The notes beneath the pieces were generated by a model. That model searched no databases and was not told where the DNA came from. It was given only the letters and a program-made list of their open reading frames with translations. A stretch of 64,000 nucleotides of DNA from Pseudoclavibacter caeni (GTDB lineage Bacteria > Actinomycetota > Actinomycetes > Actinomycetales > Microbacteriaceae), in contig NZ_WBKA01000004.1 of the NCBI RefSeq assembly GCF_008831125.1, forward strand, positions 1 to 64,000, written 5' to 3'. Made by a program: the position numbers and the translations under genes. Below are positions 39,404 through 49,958 of this stretch, piece after piece (position 1 is the stretch's first letter; every line of letters starts with the position of its first letter).

Positions 39404-40978
39404 TCAGCTCGCCTCCTTCTCGTCCCCGGTCTCTCCACCGGGAAGCTCCTGAACCCGCGCACGGCGACGATCCCATGCGCCGCTGGTCGCCAGCGCCAGC
39501 GCGGTGACGACCAGCGCCGCCGGCACCCAGACCCACCACAGCGTCCGCTCGTCGGCCTCGGCTCGCGCTGCCTCGAGCGCGCCCTGCGCGTCATCGGCCT
39601 CGTCGTCAGGCACCGACCAGTCGTCCGCCACGGCGCCGCTGACGCTCACGGTCTTCTCTCCGCTGACCCCGCCCCCGACGAGTGTCGCGGTGAGTGTGAC
39701 CTCCTGCTCGGCGGTGACGAGCGCCGACCCGCTCGTGCGCGCGCTGATGAACGCCCGCTGGGACCAGCTGGCGGCGAACGGCCCCGGGGTGCGCTCCGCA
39801 TTGAGCCCGGAGGGCAGCCGGCCGCCGTTGAGTCGCTGCAGCTCGGCGAGGGTGACGGACCGGGGCAGCTCAGCGGAGGCCGGCTGCTGCTCCGTCGTCT
39901 CCCACTGCGTCACCGGCACTCCGTCGACCTCGCCGTCCGAGACCCGCTGCAGGGTGTGGACGGCCCCCGGCACGTCGCCCGCCACGACGAGCTGGAGCGC
40001 ATCCCCCGTCACCGTCGCCGTGACCGAGCCTGAGCCGCCGTCATCCGCGGTGATCCGACGGGTGTCGCCCACGACGTCCGTGTCGCCGCGGGGCACCGCG
40101 ACGAGCAGCATCACGGCCACGACCGCCGCCGCCGCGGCGAGCCACCGCTTCAGCGCCGGCCGGCGCTCGAGCGGCACGGCATACCGCTGCGGCCAGAAGT
40201 AGATCGTCAGCACGGGCACGAGATAGGCGAGCCAGCCGAGCACCTCGATCAGCCGCGGATCCGTGGGGATGCCGAACATGCCGGTCACCACCGCGGCGAG
40301 CACGGAGGTCTTCGGCATCCAGGTGGAGAAGTCGGCGACCTGCTGCTGGCCGATCACTACCCAGCCCGCCTCATGGGCGGTGCGCAGCGCGCTCATGACC
40401 AGTCCCGCCGCCACGAACACGAGGAACACGCCCGTGAGATGGAAGAACATGCGCAGGTCGAGCCGCAACCCCCCGACGTAGATGCCGGCCCCGATCGCGA
40501 CCGCAACGAGGATGCCGACGACGGCGCCACCCAGCGCCGCCCCTTCGCTGGCGGACGCCTGGATGGCGGCCAGCAGGAACACCGCCGTCTCGAAGCCCTC
40601 TTTGAGCACGGCCAGGAAGGCCATGCCCGCCAGCGCCCACGCTCCGCCGCTGTTGAGCGCGCTGGAGGCGTCATGCTCGAGATCTCGCTTCATGAACCGG
40701 GCGTGGTGGTTCATCCACAGGATCATCGTGGTGACGAACACGATCGCGACGACGCCGATGACCGTCTCCAGGGCCTCCTGCTGCGCCTGGGGCAGGCTGC
40801 GCGAGAGCAGCTGCAGGGTGACGCCCACGGCGATGCTCAGCAGGACGGCTGCAGCGACCCCGATCATCATCGGGCGCAGCGGACGACCGTTGCGTTTGAG
40901 GAACGCGGCGATGATGCCGACGATGAGCGTGGCCTCGAGGCCTTCGCGCAGGCCGATCAGGAATGTGCCGAGGAACAA
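39404..40978 (-). CDS. efeU: EfeU, FTR1-type iron permease with large C-terminal domain
   Basis: Membrane permease for iron. REGLE at 11-15 and KEGFE at 126-130 are the two REXXE-type iron motifs. About seven membrane helices fill residues 1-300; a domain of roughly 190 residues follows and then a last helix (TLWWVWVPAALVV), so this domain is probably extracellular. 524 residues against about 280 for the simple form. The only fitting start is TTG 40978, with no clear ribosome-binding site. A DtxR-like box lies upstream. Confidence 0.93.
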   Translation of the reverse strand: MFLGTFLIGLREGLEATLIVGIIAAFLKRNGRPLRPMMIGVAAAVLLSIAVGVTLQLLSRSLPQAQQEALETVIGVVAIVFVTTMILWMNHHARFMKRDLEHDASSALNSGGAWALAGMAFLAVLKEGFETAVFLLAAIQASASEGAALGGAVVGILVAVAIGAGIYVGGLRLDLRMFFHLTGVFLVFVAAGLVMSALRTAHEAGWVVIGQQQVADFSTWMPKTSVLAAVVTGMFGIPTDPRLIEVLGWLAYLVPVLTIYFWPQRYAVPLERRPALKRWLAAAAAVVAVMLLVAVPRGDTDVVGDTRRITADDGGSGSVTATVTGDALQLVVAGDVPGAVHTLQRVSDGEVDGVPVTQWETTEQQPASAELPRSVTLAELQRLNGGRLPSGLNAERTPGPFAASWSQRAFISARTSGSALVTAEQEVTLTATLVGGGVSGEKTVSVSGAVADDWSVPDDEADDAQGALEAARAEADERTLWWVWVPAALVVTALALATSGAWDRRRARVQELPGGETGDEKEAS

Positions 40979-41000
40979 CCGGGTCCAATCATCAGATGAG

Positions 41001-41016
41001 GTGAGCGACGGCTCAC
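41001..41016 (-). promoter_or_regulatory. hairpin in the efeU leader
   Basis: GTGAGC and GCTCAC pair perfectly around a 4-nt loop. It falls at the expected 5' end of the efeU mRNA, about 22 nt before the TTG start. Confidence 0.45.
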
Positions 41017-41017
41017 G

Positions 41018-41023
41018 ATCCTA
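41018..41023 (-). promoter_or_regulatory. efeU -10 element
   Basis: TAGGAT on the minus strand. At 17-nt spacing the -35 would be AACCTG (41046-41041), which lies inside the DtxR-like box. Confidence 0.5.
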
Positions 41024-41039
41024 ACACCGATCGGGCGGC

Positions 41040-41058
41040 ACAGGTTAGGCTCGCCTGT
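41040..41058. promoter_or_regulatory. DtxR/IdeR-type iron box
   Basis: ACAGGTTAGGCTCGCCTGT agrees with the IdeR consensus TTAGGTTAGGCTAACCTAA at 13 of 19 positions, including the whole AGGTTAGGCT core. It covers the efeU -35 region, so iron-loaded DtxR/IdeR should block efeUOB transcription. No dtxR gene is in the window. Confidence 0.75.
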
Positions 41059-41121
41059 CTACACGTCGCGCATCCTTATCTCGACCGTCCGCCCCGCGCC
41101 GGCCGTGTCGGCGGGCGGTGC

Positions 41122-41127
41122 GACAAT
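41122..41127 (+). promoter_or_regulatory. -10 of the PIG-L gene, leaderless start
   Basis: GACAAT ends 7 nt before ATG 41135; no ribosome-binding site is seen. Confidence 0.5.
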
Positions 41128-41134
41128 GGGCCGC

Positions 41135-42460
41135 ATGGAGAACACGGCCAAGCGCATCCTCTTCGTGCTCGCGCACCCCGGCGACGAGACGGTGTGGGTC
41201 GGCGGCACGATCGCCGACGCCGTGGCCCAGGGCGCGCAGGTGACCGTGGTCACCGTCACCCGGGGCGAGCACGCCCCGGTGCTGCCCGAGGAGCTGCGCT
41301 ACCTCGCCTCCGACCCCGCCGCGCTCGCCGCCGCCCGCGAGTCCGAGCTCGCCCAGGCACTTGCCTGCCTCGGCGTGACCGACCACCGCTGGCTCGGCGG
41401 GCTGCGGGCGAAACCGGCCGACGTGCCGCTGCACCGGTATGCGGACGCGGCCCCGGCGTCCGCCACACCCGCCGCGGAGTCGGCCGCGACGACGCCGCTC
41501 GCCGAGGCCGACCCGGAGGCGGTCGCCGCCGACGTGCAGGCGGTCGTGCAGCAGCTGCGCCCCCATGCGATCGTCACGCTCGGCGCCGTCGACGCCGATC
41601 CCGACCACGCCGCGGTGCGGCGCGCCACGGCCCGGGCGTTCGCCGAGGCGCACCGTGACGACGAGGCCTGGCACCCGCGCACCCTGTTCGCCGTCGAGCG
41701 CCCCCGCGGGCCCCTGCGGCACGATCTGCGCCGACTGGCCCGCAGCAGGAGCGTCGTGCGACCGCGTCCGCACGACCGACACACCACCGTCCCCGACCGC
41801 CGCGTCGACACGAGCGTCGACGTGCGCGCCCGCCGCGAGACGATCCGCCGGGCGCTGCAGTGTCATCGCACCCGGATCGCGCTGGAAGGCGACGTCTGGA
41901 CGCTCGCCGACGGCACCGGCGCGCCCGTGCAGGGCTACGAGTACCTCGTGGAGATCGGCGGGCGAGCCCGCCCCGTCTCCCCCGACGCCGAGCGCGACCT
42001 GATCAACGGCTGGGAGCCGCTCGCCGCCCGCGAGGGAGATCTGCACCGCCACCCCGTCGACGAGATGCCGTCCGGCCGCGGCATCCTCCTGCTGGAGCGT
42101 GCGGGCACCGCGATCGCGCTCGTGCTGCTCGGCATGCTCGTCGCCACGATCACGACTTTCAGCCACGCGGCGGTGTGGCGCCCGACCGGGCAGGCCGACC
42201 CCGCCATCCCCTGGGGGCTCGTCGTGTCGTTCATCGCGCTCGTCGGCGTGGCCCTCGCCCTGCGACTCGAGCCCGCGCCGCCCTGGTCGGCCGCCTGGTA
42301 CGCGCTCGGCGTCTGGGCCGCTCTGTACACCCTCGCCCAGGCCTCCTCGAGCCAGGCACTCATGACCGTGCCGCTCGGCGCGATCTGGCTGTACGGCGGG
42401 ATGCTCGCCGTCGCCGTGGTCGCCTTCATCCCGCTGCACCGCTCAGGCGGCGGACGCTGA
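41135..42460 (+). CDS. PIG-L deacetylase-like protein fused to a membrane domain
   Basis: 441 residues. Residues 1-300 resemble the GlcNAc-PI/MshB-type zinc deacetylases of mycothiol synthesis. The first metal motif, normally AHPDDE, reads AHPGDE here (H14, G16, D17): zinc ligands H14 and D17 and the later H158 (DPDHAAV) remain, but the catalytic-base Asp is Gly. Four hydrophobic helices (about 328-435) end the protein, an addition not found in MshB itself. Function is therefore uncertain: inactive, altered, or a different substrate. It may form an operon with fdxA. Confidence 0.8.
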   Translation: MENTAKRILFVLAHPGDETVWVGGTIADAVAQGAQVTVVTVTRGEHAPVLPEELRYLASDPAALAAARESELAQALACLGVTDHRWLGGLRAKPADVPLHRYADAAPASATPAAESAATTPLAEADPEAVAADVQAVVQQLRPHAIVTLGAVDADPDHAAVRRATARAFAEAHRDDEAWHPRTLFAVERPRGPLRHDLRRLARSRSVVRPRPHDRHTTVPDRRVDTSVDVRARRETIRRALQCHRTRIALEGDVWTLADGTGAPVQGYEYLVEIGGRARPVSPDAERDLINGWEPLAAREGDLHRHPVDEMPSGRGILLLERAGTAIALVLLGMLVATITTFSHAAVWRPTGQADPAIPWGLVVSFIALVGVALALRLEPAPPWSAAWYALGVWAALYTLAQASSSQALMTVPLGAIWLYGGMLAVAVVAFIPLHRSGGGR

Positions 42461-42517
42461 TCGGCGCGCCCGCCCCGACCAAGGGTCGCCTGCCTGTCGC
42501 CGGCGGCCGGCCGCGAC

Positions 42518-42523
42518 TAGACT
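42518..42523 (+). promoter_or_regulatory. fdxA -10 element
   Basis: TAGACT, with the transcript expected to start near 42530; GGAGG (42539-42543) precedes GTG 42555. Confidence 0.45.
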
Positions 42524-42554
42524 GCAGCCCGAGACTTTCGGAGGTTTGAGACCC

Positions 42555-42881
42555 GTGACCTACGTGATCGCCCTGCCCTGTGTGGACGTCAAGGACCGCG
42601 CCTGCATCGAGGAATGTCCCGTCGACTGCATCTACGAGGGCGAGCGCACCCTGTACATCCACCCGGACGAGTGCGTGGACTGCGGTGCCTGCGAGCCGGT
42701 CTGCCCAGTGGAGGCCATCTACTACGAGGACGACCTTCCCGACGAGTGGGCGACCTACCACCGCATCAACACCGAGTTCTTCCAGGAGCTCGGCTCGCCC
42801 GGCGGCGCCGCGAAGGTCGGCCCGACAGGCTACGATCATCCCGAGGTGGCCGCCCTGCCGCCCCGCGGCGACGCCGCCTGA
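42555..42881 (+). CDS. fdxA: 7Fe ferredoxin FdxA
   Basis: Electron carrier with one [3Fe-4S] and one [4Fe-4S] cluster, 108 residues. By analogy with the Azotobacter 7Fe protein, C9, C17 and C50 bind the 3Fe cluster, and C21, C40, C43 and C46 the 4Fe cluster; C25 is free. Start GTG 42555 fits the conserved VTYVIALPC; a TTG at 42546 in frame is less likely. GGAGG lies upstream. It usually precedes dapC in actinobacteria, as here. Confidence 0.95.
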   Translation: MTYVIALPCVDVKDRACIEECPVDCIYEGERTLYIHPDECVDCGACEPVCPVEAIYYEDDLPDEWATYHRINTEFFQELGSPGGAAKVGPTGYDHPEVAALPPRGDAA

Positions 42882-42937
42882 CCGCCCGCCGCAGCAGACG
42901 CCCGCGCGTGCCCGCGCGGCAGGCACAGGAGGAATCC

Positions 42938-44044
42938 GTGGGACGCGATCTCATCTCCCAGACGCCGACGTACCCGTGGGAGCAGCTGGCGGACATCCGC
43001 GCGCTGGCGGCACGGCACCCAGAGGGCGCCGTCGATCTCTCGATCGGCTCGCCGGTCGACCCGGTGCCCGCGTTCATCCGCGAGGCGCTCGCCCGGCATG
43101 CCGACACACCCGGCTACGGCTCCGCCGCCGGCACCCCCGAGCTGCGCCGGGCGATCGCCGACTGGTACGCCCGGCGCCGCCGGGTGCGCGTGGCGCCCGA
43201 GGCGTGCGCGCCCACGATCGGCTCCAAAGAGTTCATCGCCCAGTTCGCACTGTGGCTCGGGCTCGGCCCCGGCGACACGGTCGTGCAGCCGGTCATCCAC
43301 TACCCCACCTACGCGGTCGGTGCCGAGGCCTGCGACGCCCGGCTCGTCAGCAGCGACACCCCCGAGGAGTGGCCCGAGAGCACCCGGCTCGTCTGGCTGA
43401 ACTCGCCGGGCAACCCGGACGGCTGGGTCAACGACGTGCCCACGCTGCGGACCGCCGTCGCCCGGGCCCGCGAGCTCGGCGCGATCGTCGTGCAGGACGA
43501 GTGCTACGCCGAGCTCGGATGGGAGGCGCCATGGGACGAGCACGTCCCCTGCATCCTCGAGGACGACGTGACCGACGGCGACCACACCGGCGTGCTCTCC
43601 ATGTACTCACTGAGCAAGCAGTCGAACCTGGCCGGGTACCGCACGGCATTCGTCGCCGGCGACCCGGCGCTCGTCGCAGGCCTCGTGAACCTGCGCCGCC
43701 AGTTCGGGCTCGCCCTGCCCCGCCCGATCCAGGCGGCCATGACCGCGGCGCTCGGCGACGACGAGCACGTGCGTGTCCAACGCGAGATCTACCGGCGTCG
43801 CCGTGACCTGCTGCTGCCCGCGGCACGCGCCTGGGGGCTCGAGATCACCGACAGCTCCGCCGGCCTGTATCTGTGGGGCACGCGGGGAGAGAACGGCTGG
43901 GCGACCATGCGCGCGCTGGCCGAGCTCGGAGTGATCGGCGGCCCCGGCGCGTTCTATGGCCCCGCCGGTGAGCGGCACGTGCGCCTGTCGCTCACCGCCA
44001 CGGACGCTGACATCCGATCCGCCGCCAGGCGCCTCGCCCGCTGA
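42938..44044 (+). CDS. dapC: succinyldiaminopimelate aminotransferase
   Basis: PLP-dependent class I/II aminotransferase of the DAP/lysine pathway. 368 residues from GTG 42938 with AGGAGG 5 nt upstream. NSPGNPDG and the Schiff-base lysine in SMYSLSKQSNLAGYR are clear. It works between DapD (27090) and DapE (28176) in the succinylase branch, so all three branch-specific enzymes are in this window though not adjacent. Confidence 0.92.
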   Translation: MGRDLISQTPTYPWEQLADIRALAARHPEGAVDLSIGSPVDPVPAFIREALARHADTPGYGSAAGTPELRRAIADWYARRRRVRVAPEACAPTIGSKEFIAQFALWLGLGPGDTVVQPVIHYPTYAVGAEACDARLVSSDTPEEWPESTRLVWLNSPGNPDGWVNDVPTLRTAVARARELGAIVVQDECYAELGWEAPWDEHVPCILEDDVTDGDHTGVLSMYSLSKQSNLAGYRTAFVAGDPALVAGLVNLRRQFGLALPRPIQAAMTAALGDDEHVRVQREIYRRRRDLLLPAARAWGLEITDSSAGLYLWGTRGENGWATMRALAELGVIGGPGAFYGPAGERHVRLSLTATDADIRSAARRLAR

Positions 44045-44117
44045 TCTCCGGCCGTCGCACCGGGGGCGGTCGACGTCTGCGACATCTGCGGGAGACTCGA
44101 TTTCCGCGCCGGACACC

Positions 44118-44134
44118 TCGTACGTAGGATACGA
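44118..44134 (+). promoter_or_regulatory. gltA promoter region with inverted repeat
   Basis: TCGTA (44118-44122) and TACGA (44130-44134) flank a -10-like TAGGAT (44125-44130). The transcript would start near 44137. Confidence 0.4.
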
Positions 44135-44152
44135 AAGACCGTGCTACGACGC

Positions 44153-44167
44153 TGTGACGCAGTCACA
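44153..44167. promoter_or_regulatory. TGTGAC/GTCACA palindrome upstream of gltA
   Basis: TGTGACGCAGTCACA has perfect 6-bp arms. It resembles a CRP/GlxR site (TGTGA-N6-TCACA) but the spacing is one base short (TGTGA-N5-TCACA). It lies between the presumed transcript start and the AAGGAGG ribosome-binding site, so bound protein would act as a roadblock. Confidence 0.45.
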
Positions 44168-44183
44168 AAGCAAGGAGGCAGCA

Positions 44184-45470
44184 GTGAGCGACCGTGACCA
44201 GACCGTGAAGCTGATCCACCCGGGTGGCGAGGCCGAGTTCCCCATCCTGGAGAGCGCGGCCGGCAGCCGCGCGATCGACTTCACGAGGCTCGCCAGGCAG
44301 ACGGGGCTCACCTCGTTCGACCCCGGCTTCGTCAACACCGCCTCGACCAGATCGAACATCACGTTCATCGACGGGGACAAAGGCATCCTGCGCTACCGCG
44401 GCTACCCGATCGAGGAACTCGCCGAGCACTCCTCGTTCCTCGAGACCGCCTGGCTGCTCATCTACGGCGAGCTGCCCACGAAGGAGCAGCTCGACGACTT
44501 CACCTACCGTGTGCTGCACCACAACATGGTCAACGAGGACTTCAAGCGCATCTTCGACATCTTCCCCAAAGAGGCGCACCCGATGTCGGTGATGGCCAGC
44601 GCCGTCGGCGCGCTGTCCACGTTCTACCAGGACTCCCTCGACCCCACCGACCCCGAGCAGGTCGAGATCTCCACCATCCGCCTGCTGGCGAAGATGCCGG
44701 TGCTCGCGGCCTACACCCTCAAGCGCAGCCTCGGCGAGCCCCTGCTCTACCCGGACAACCGACTCGGCTACGTCGAGAACTTCCTGCGCCTCGCCTTCGG
44801 CACCCCCGCCGAGGAGTACGAGCTCAACCCGGTCGTCAGCAAGGCGCTCGAGCGCCTGCTCATCCTCCACGAGGACCACGAGCAGAACGCCTCCACCTCC
44901 ACCGTGCGCCTGGTGGGCTCCACCCAGGCGAACATCTTCGCCTCGATCTCCGCTGGCATCAACGCGCTGTTCGGCCCGCTGCATGGCGGCGCGAACGAGG
45001 CCGTGCTGCACATGCTCCAGCAGATCAGCGACGAGGGCATGGGCATCCCCGACTTCGTCGAGAAGGTGAAGAACAAGGAGTCCGGCATCCGCCTGATGGG
45101 TTTCGGGCACCGGGTCTACAAGAACTACGACCCGCGCGCGAAGATCGTCAAGGCCACCGCCGAGACCGTGCTCGACGAGCTGGGCGTGCACGACCCGCTC
45201 CTCGACCTGGCCATGCAGCTCGAGGAGGTCGCCCTCAAGGACGACTACTTCCAGTCGCGGCGCCTGTACCCGAATGTCGACTTCTACACCGGCGTGATCT
45301 ACAAGGCGATGGGCTTCCCGACCAAGTTCTTCACCGTGCTGTTCGCGATCGGCCGCCTGCCCGGCTGGATCGCCCAGTGGCGCGAGCAGAACGCCGACCC
45401 GACCACGAAGATCGGCCGCCCGCACCAGCTCTACCTCGGCGAGACCGAGCGGCACTACCCGGGCGTCTGA
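44184..45470 (+). CDS. gltA: citrate synthase
   Basis: Condenses acetyl-CoA and oxaloacetate, the entry step of the TCA cycle. 428 residues, type I hexameric length, from GTG 44184 with AAGGAGG. Active-site blocks include GPLHGGANE and GFGHRVYKNYDPR. An upstream palindrome suggests metabolic control. It is 139 bp after dapC. Confidence 0.97.
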   Translation: MSDRDQTVKLIHPGGEAEFPILESAAGSRAIDFTRLARQTGLTSFDPGFVNTASTRSNITFIDGDKGILRYRGYPIEELAEHSSFLETAWLLIYGELPTKEQLDDFTYRVLHHNMVNEDFKRIFDIFPKEAHPMSVMASAVGALSTFYQDSLDPTDPEQVEISTIRLLAKMPVLAAYTLKRSLGEPLLYPDNRLGYVENFLRLAFGTPAEEYELNPVVSKALERLLILHEDHEQNASTSTVRLVGSTQANIFASISAGINALFGPLHGGANEAVLHMLQQISDEGMGIPDFVEKVKNKESGIRLMGFGHRVYKNYDPRAKIVKATAETVLDELGVHDPLLDLAMQLEEVALKDDYFQSRRLYPNVDFYTGVIYKAMGFPTKFFTVLFAIGRLPGWIAQWREQNADPTTKIGRPHQLYLGETERHYPGV

Positions 45471-45606
45471 GCCCGATCGCCCTCGGCGGGCGGCCCGCTC
45501 GGGCCCCGCACAAGGGCGTGCGAACCTCGGCCGTGGCCGCGCCTCGTGCGGTCACGGTCGTTCTGCGTCTCCGGGGCGGCCACCGGGTCTCCGGGCGGGC
45601 ATGGGC

Positions 45607-45612
45607 GAGAAT
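45607..45612 (+). promoter_or_regulatory. -10 of the YdcF-like gene
   Basis: GAGAAT ends 7 nt before ATG 45620. The intervening GGAAGGC could also be a ribosome-binding site, so leaderless status is uncertain. Confidence 0.4.
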
Positions 45613-45619
45613 GGAAGGC

Positions 45620-46663
45620 ATGATCCTCCTCCTGCTCGCCGTCGTCCTCGCCGCCGCCTCGATCCTGTGGGCGCGGCAGGATCCCCGCCGCCTGCGCATC
45701 GGCTTCGCCGCCGTCGCCGCCGTCCTCCTCGCCCTCTACGGGCTGCTCGTGCTGGCGGCGAACGCGCCCGTGCGAATCGGCCCGGCCAGCCTCGGCGCGT
45801 GGACCGTCCTCGGCGCGGTCGGGGTGAGCGCCCTCGGCTCCCTCGTGCTCGCCGGCTACCTGCTGTTCAACGGCGTGCAGATGCTGCGCCGTGAGGGACG
45901 CTCCCCCGCCCACCTGCTGTCGCTGCTGGCCGGCCTCGCCATCCTCGGCTACCTCGTAGTGGCCGTCGCGAGCGTGGCGTTCGACAGCCCGCAGGTCGCG
46001 GCGTGGGTGCTGCTCGCCTTCCCGCTCGTCGTCACCGCCGGTCTGCTGTTCACCGGGGTGCTCGTCACCTCGCTCGTCCACGCCCGACTCGCCCGGCGGC
46101 ACCTCGGCGACGCGCGGGCGATCGTCGTGCTCGGCGCCGGGCTCATCGCCGGCCGGGTGCCCCCGCTGCTGGCGGGGCGCCTGCGCGAGGGCGCCCGGGT
46201 CGCTGACCTCGTGCGTGCGTCGCATCCGTCCGCGCCCCTCGTCGTCTCCGGGGGACACGGCGCGGACGAGCCGACCGCCGAGGGTCACGCGATGCGCGCC
46301 TGGTACACGGAGCATCCCGAGCTCGCCGCCGACCCAGTGCTCGTGGAGGACCGCTCGCATACGACGGAGGAGAACCTGCGTCTGAGCGCCGCACTGCTCG
46401 CCGAGCACGGGGTGACCGGCCCACTCGTCGCGGTGACGAGCGACTACCACGCACTGCGCGCGGCAACCCTGCTGCGCCGTCTGGGCCTGCCCGGCGACGC
46501 TGTGGGCGCCCGCACCGCCGCCTACTACCGGCCAAGCGCCTTCCTGCGCGAGGTGGTGGCACTGCTGCGGGATCACCGGGTCGTCACCGCGATCGTCCTC
46601 GCCCTGGCCGCGGCACCCATCCCGCTCGCCCTCGGGGTGCTGCTCGTGGACGCCCTCGGCTGA
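45620..46663 (+). CDS. YdcF family (DUF218) membrane protein
   Basis: 347 residues. Several hydrophobic helices in 1-160 are followed by the DUF218 domain (about 165-310: AIVVLGAG, VVSGGHGADEPTAE, EDRSHTTEENL, VTSDYHALRA) and a last membrane helix near the C-terminus. The family includes the SanA/ElyC envelope proteins; a SAM-binding or phosphate-binding role has been proposed for relatives. Function here is unknown, probably cell-envelope related. An ATG at 45611 is an alternative start. Confidence 0.85.
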   Translation: MILLLLAVVLAAASILWARQDPRRLRIGFAAVAAVLLALYGLLVLAANAPVRIGPASLGAWTVLGAVGVSALGSLVLAGYLLFNGVQMLRREGRSPAHLLSLLAGLAILGYLVVAVASVAFDSPQVAAWVLLAFPLVVTAGLLFTGVLVTSLVHARLARRHLGDARAIVVLGAGLIAGRVPPLLAGRLREGARVADLVRASHPSAPLVVSGGHGADEPTAEGHAMRAWYTEHPELAADPVLVEDRSHTTEENLRLSAALLAEHGVTGPLVAVTSDYHALRAATLLRRLGLPGDAVGARTAAYYRPSAFLREVVALLRDHRVVTAIVLALAAAPIPLALGVLLVDALG

Positions 46664-46788
46664 CCCCGGCGCAGGTCACCGCCGCGGCGGGAGACTCCAG
46701 GCCCGACTGGGGGCTCCGTCCCGGACCCCGGTCAGGCGCCATCCGACGGCCCGGTCACGGGCGCGGCGAGACGATCCGTGCGGCCGAC

Positions 46789-48693
<1,905 letters not shown>

Positions 48694-48774
48694 AGAGGCA
48701 GGACTTCCTTGACTGAGCGGAGACGACGCGCGCGAACGCCACGCGCCATGAGAGACATGGGTCTCAACCAGCCC

Positions 48775-48780
48775 AGTATA
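48775..48780 (-). promoter_or_regulatory. typA -10 element
   Basis: TATACT on the minus strand, close to consensus, would give a typA leader of about 75 nt. It is divergent from the glpX promoter 50 bp away. Confidence 0.5.
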
Positions 48781-48832
48781 CTCGCGCGGGCGCGACGCGG
48801 GCCGGCGCCCCGGCCGAGCATCCCGCACACGG

Positions 48833-48838
48833 TAGGCT
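48833..48838 (+). promoter_or_regulatory. glpX -10 element
   Basis: TAGGCT with a predicted start near 48845; AGAGGAG precedes ATG 48889. Confidence 0.45.
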
Positions 48839-48888
48839 GGAGGAAAGTCAAGGCGGTCGATCCGCGACCGCGTCCAGAGGAGTTCTCG

Positions 48889-49863
48889 ATGACTGATCAG
48901 TCCCAGCAGCCCGACCGCAACCTCGCCCTCGAGCTCGTGCGCTCGACCGAGGCCGCCGCGATCCGCGCGTCGGCGTGGGCCGGCCGCGGCCAGAAGAACG
49001 AGGCCGACGGCGCCGCCGTCAACGCCATGCGCCAGTTCCTGCACACCGTCTCGTTCGACGGTGTCGTGGTGATCGGCGAGGGCGAGAAGGACAAGGCGCC
49101 CATGCTGTTCAACGGCGAGCACGTCGGCGACGGCACCGGCGTCCAGGTCGACATCGCGGTCGATCCGATCGACGGCACCACCCAGACGGCCGCCGGCCGC
49201 CCGAACGCCGTGTCGATCATGTCCGTCGCCGACCGCGGCAGCATGCTCGACGCGTCGAGCGTGTTCTACATGGACAAGATCGTCACCGACCGCACCGGCG
49301 TCGGCGTCGTCTCGCTCGACCAGAGCCCGGAGGACAACATCCGCGAGCTCGCCCGCGCCAAGGGCAAGCCCGTCGGCGAGATGACCGTGATCGTGCTCGA
49401 CCGCCCCCGGCACGAGGAACTCATCGAGCGCATCCGATCGGTCGGCGCGAAGACGAGCCTGATCCTCGACGGCGACGTCGTCGGCGGCATCAACGCGGCG
49501 AGCCCCTGGGGCGACGCCGACCTGCTCATCGGCCGCGGCGGCAGCCCCGAGGGCGTGATCACCGCCGCCGCGATCAAGGCCTTCGACGGGTTCATGCAGG
49601 GCCGCCTCGCCCCGAAGGACGACGCGGAGCGCCAGCGCGGCATCGACGCCGGCCTCGACGTCGACCGCATCTATGGCGGTGACGACCTGGTCGCCAGCGA
49701 CAACACCTTCTTCGTCGGCACCGGCGTGACCGACGGCGTGCTGCTCAAGGGCGTCAAGGGCCCCCGAGACGGGTACATCCACACCCAGTCGATCGTGCTG
49801 CGCTCGAAGTCCGGCACGGTCCGCTGGATCGAGGCCGACCACCTCGCCTCCAAATGGGCGTGA
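48889..49863 (+). CDS. glpX: fructose-1,6-bisphosphatase, class II
   Basis: Gluconeogenic phosphatase giving fructose 6-phosphate. 324 residues, the main FBPase type in actinobacteria. The metal-site blocks GEGEKDKAP and DPIDGTT and the substrate block SLILDGDVVGGI are present. It is divergent from typA and ends at a strong hairpin before hemL. Confidence 0.95.
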   Translation: MTDQSQQPDRNLALELVRSTEAAAIRASAWAGRGQKNEADGAAVNAMRQFLHTVSFDGVVVIGEGEKDKAPMLFNGEHVGDGTGVQVDIAVDPIDGTTQTAAGRPNAVSIMSVADRGSMLDASSVFYMDKIVTDRTGVGVVSLDQSPEDNIRELARAKGKPVGEMTVIVLDRPRHEELIERIRSVGAKTSLILDGDVVGGINAASPWGDADLLIGRGGSPEGVITAAAIKAFDGFMQGRLAPKDDAERQRGIDAGLDVDRIYGGDDLVASDNTFFVGTGVTDGVLLKGVKGPRDGYIHTQSIVLRSKSGTVRWIEADHLASKWA

Positions 49864-49898
49864 CCCCGGCCGCGCGCTGACGCGCGCCCAAGCCACCC

Positions 49899-49944
49899 GA
49901 CGGCCCCGGCGGGCTCCCCTCTGTGAGAGTCTGCCGGGGCCGTC
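49899..49944. terminator. bidirectional terminator between glpX and hemL
   Basis: GACGGCCCCGGC (49899-49910) and GCCGGGGCCGTC (49933-49944) are perfect 12-bp arms with a 22-nt loop, placed between convergent genes, 35 bp after glpX and 14 bp after hemL. Confidence 0.75.
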
Positions 49945-49958
49945 GTCCGTCTCCGCGA

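Noticed and set aside
49899-49944. Perfect inverted repeat as a mobile-element end
   Set aside because: It lies between convergent stops with no direct repeats or transposase, so a bidirectional terminator is the simpler reading.
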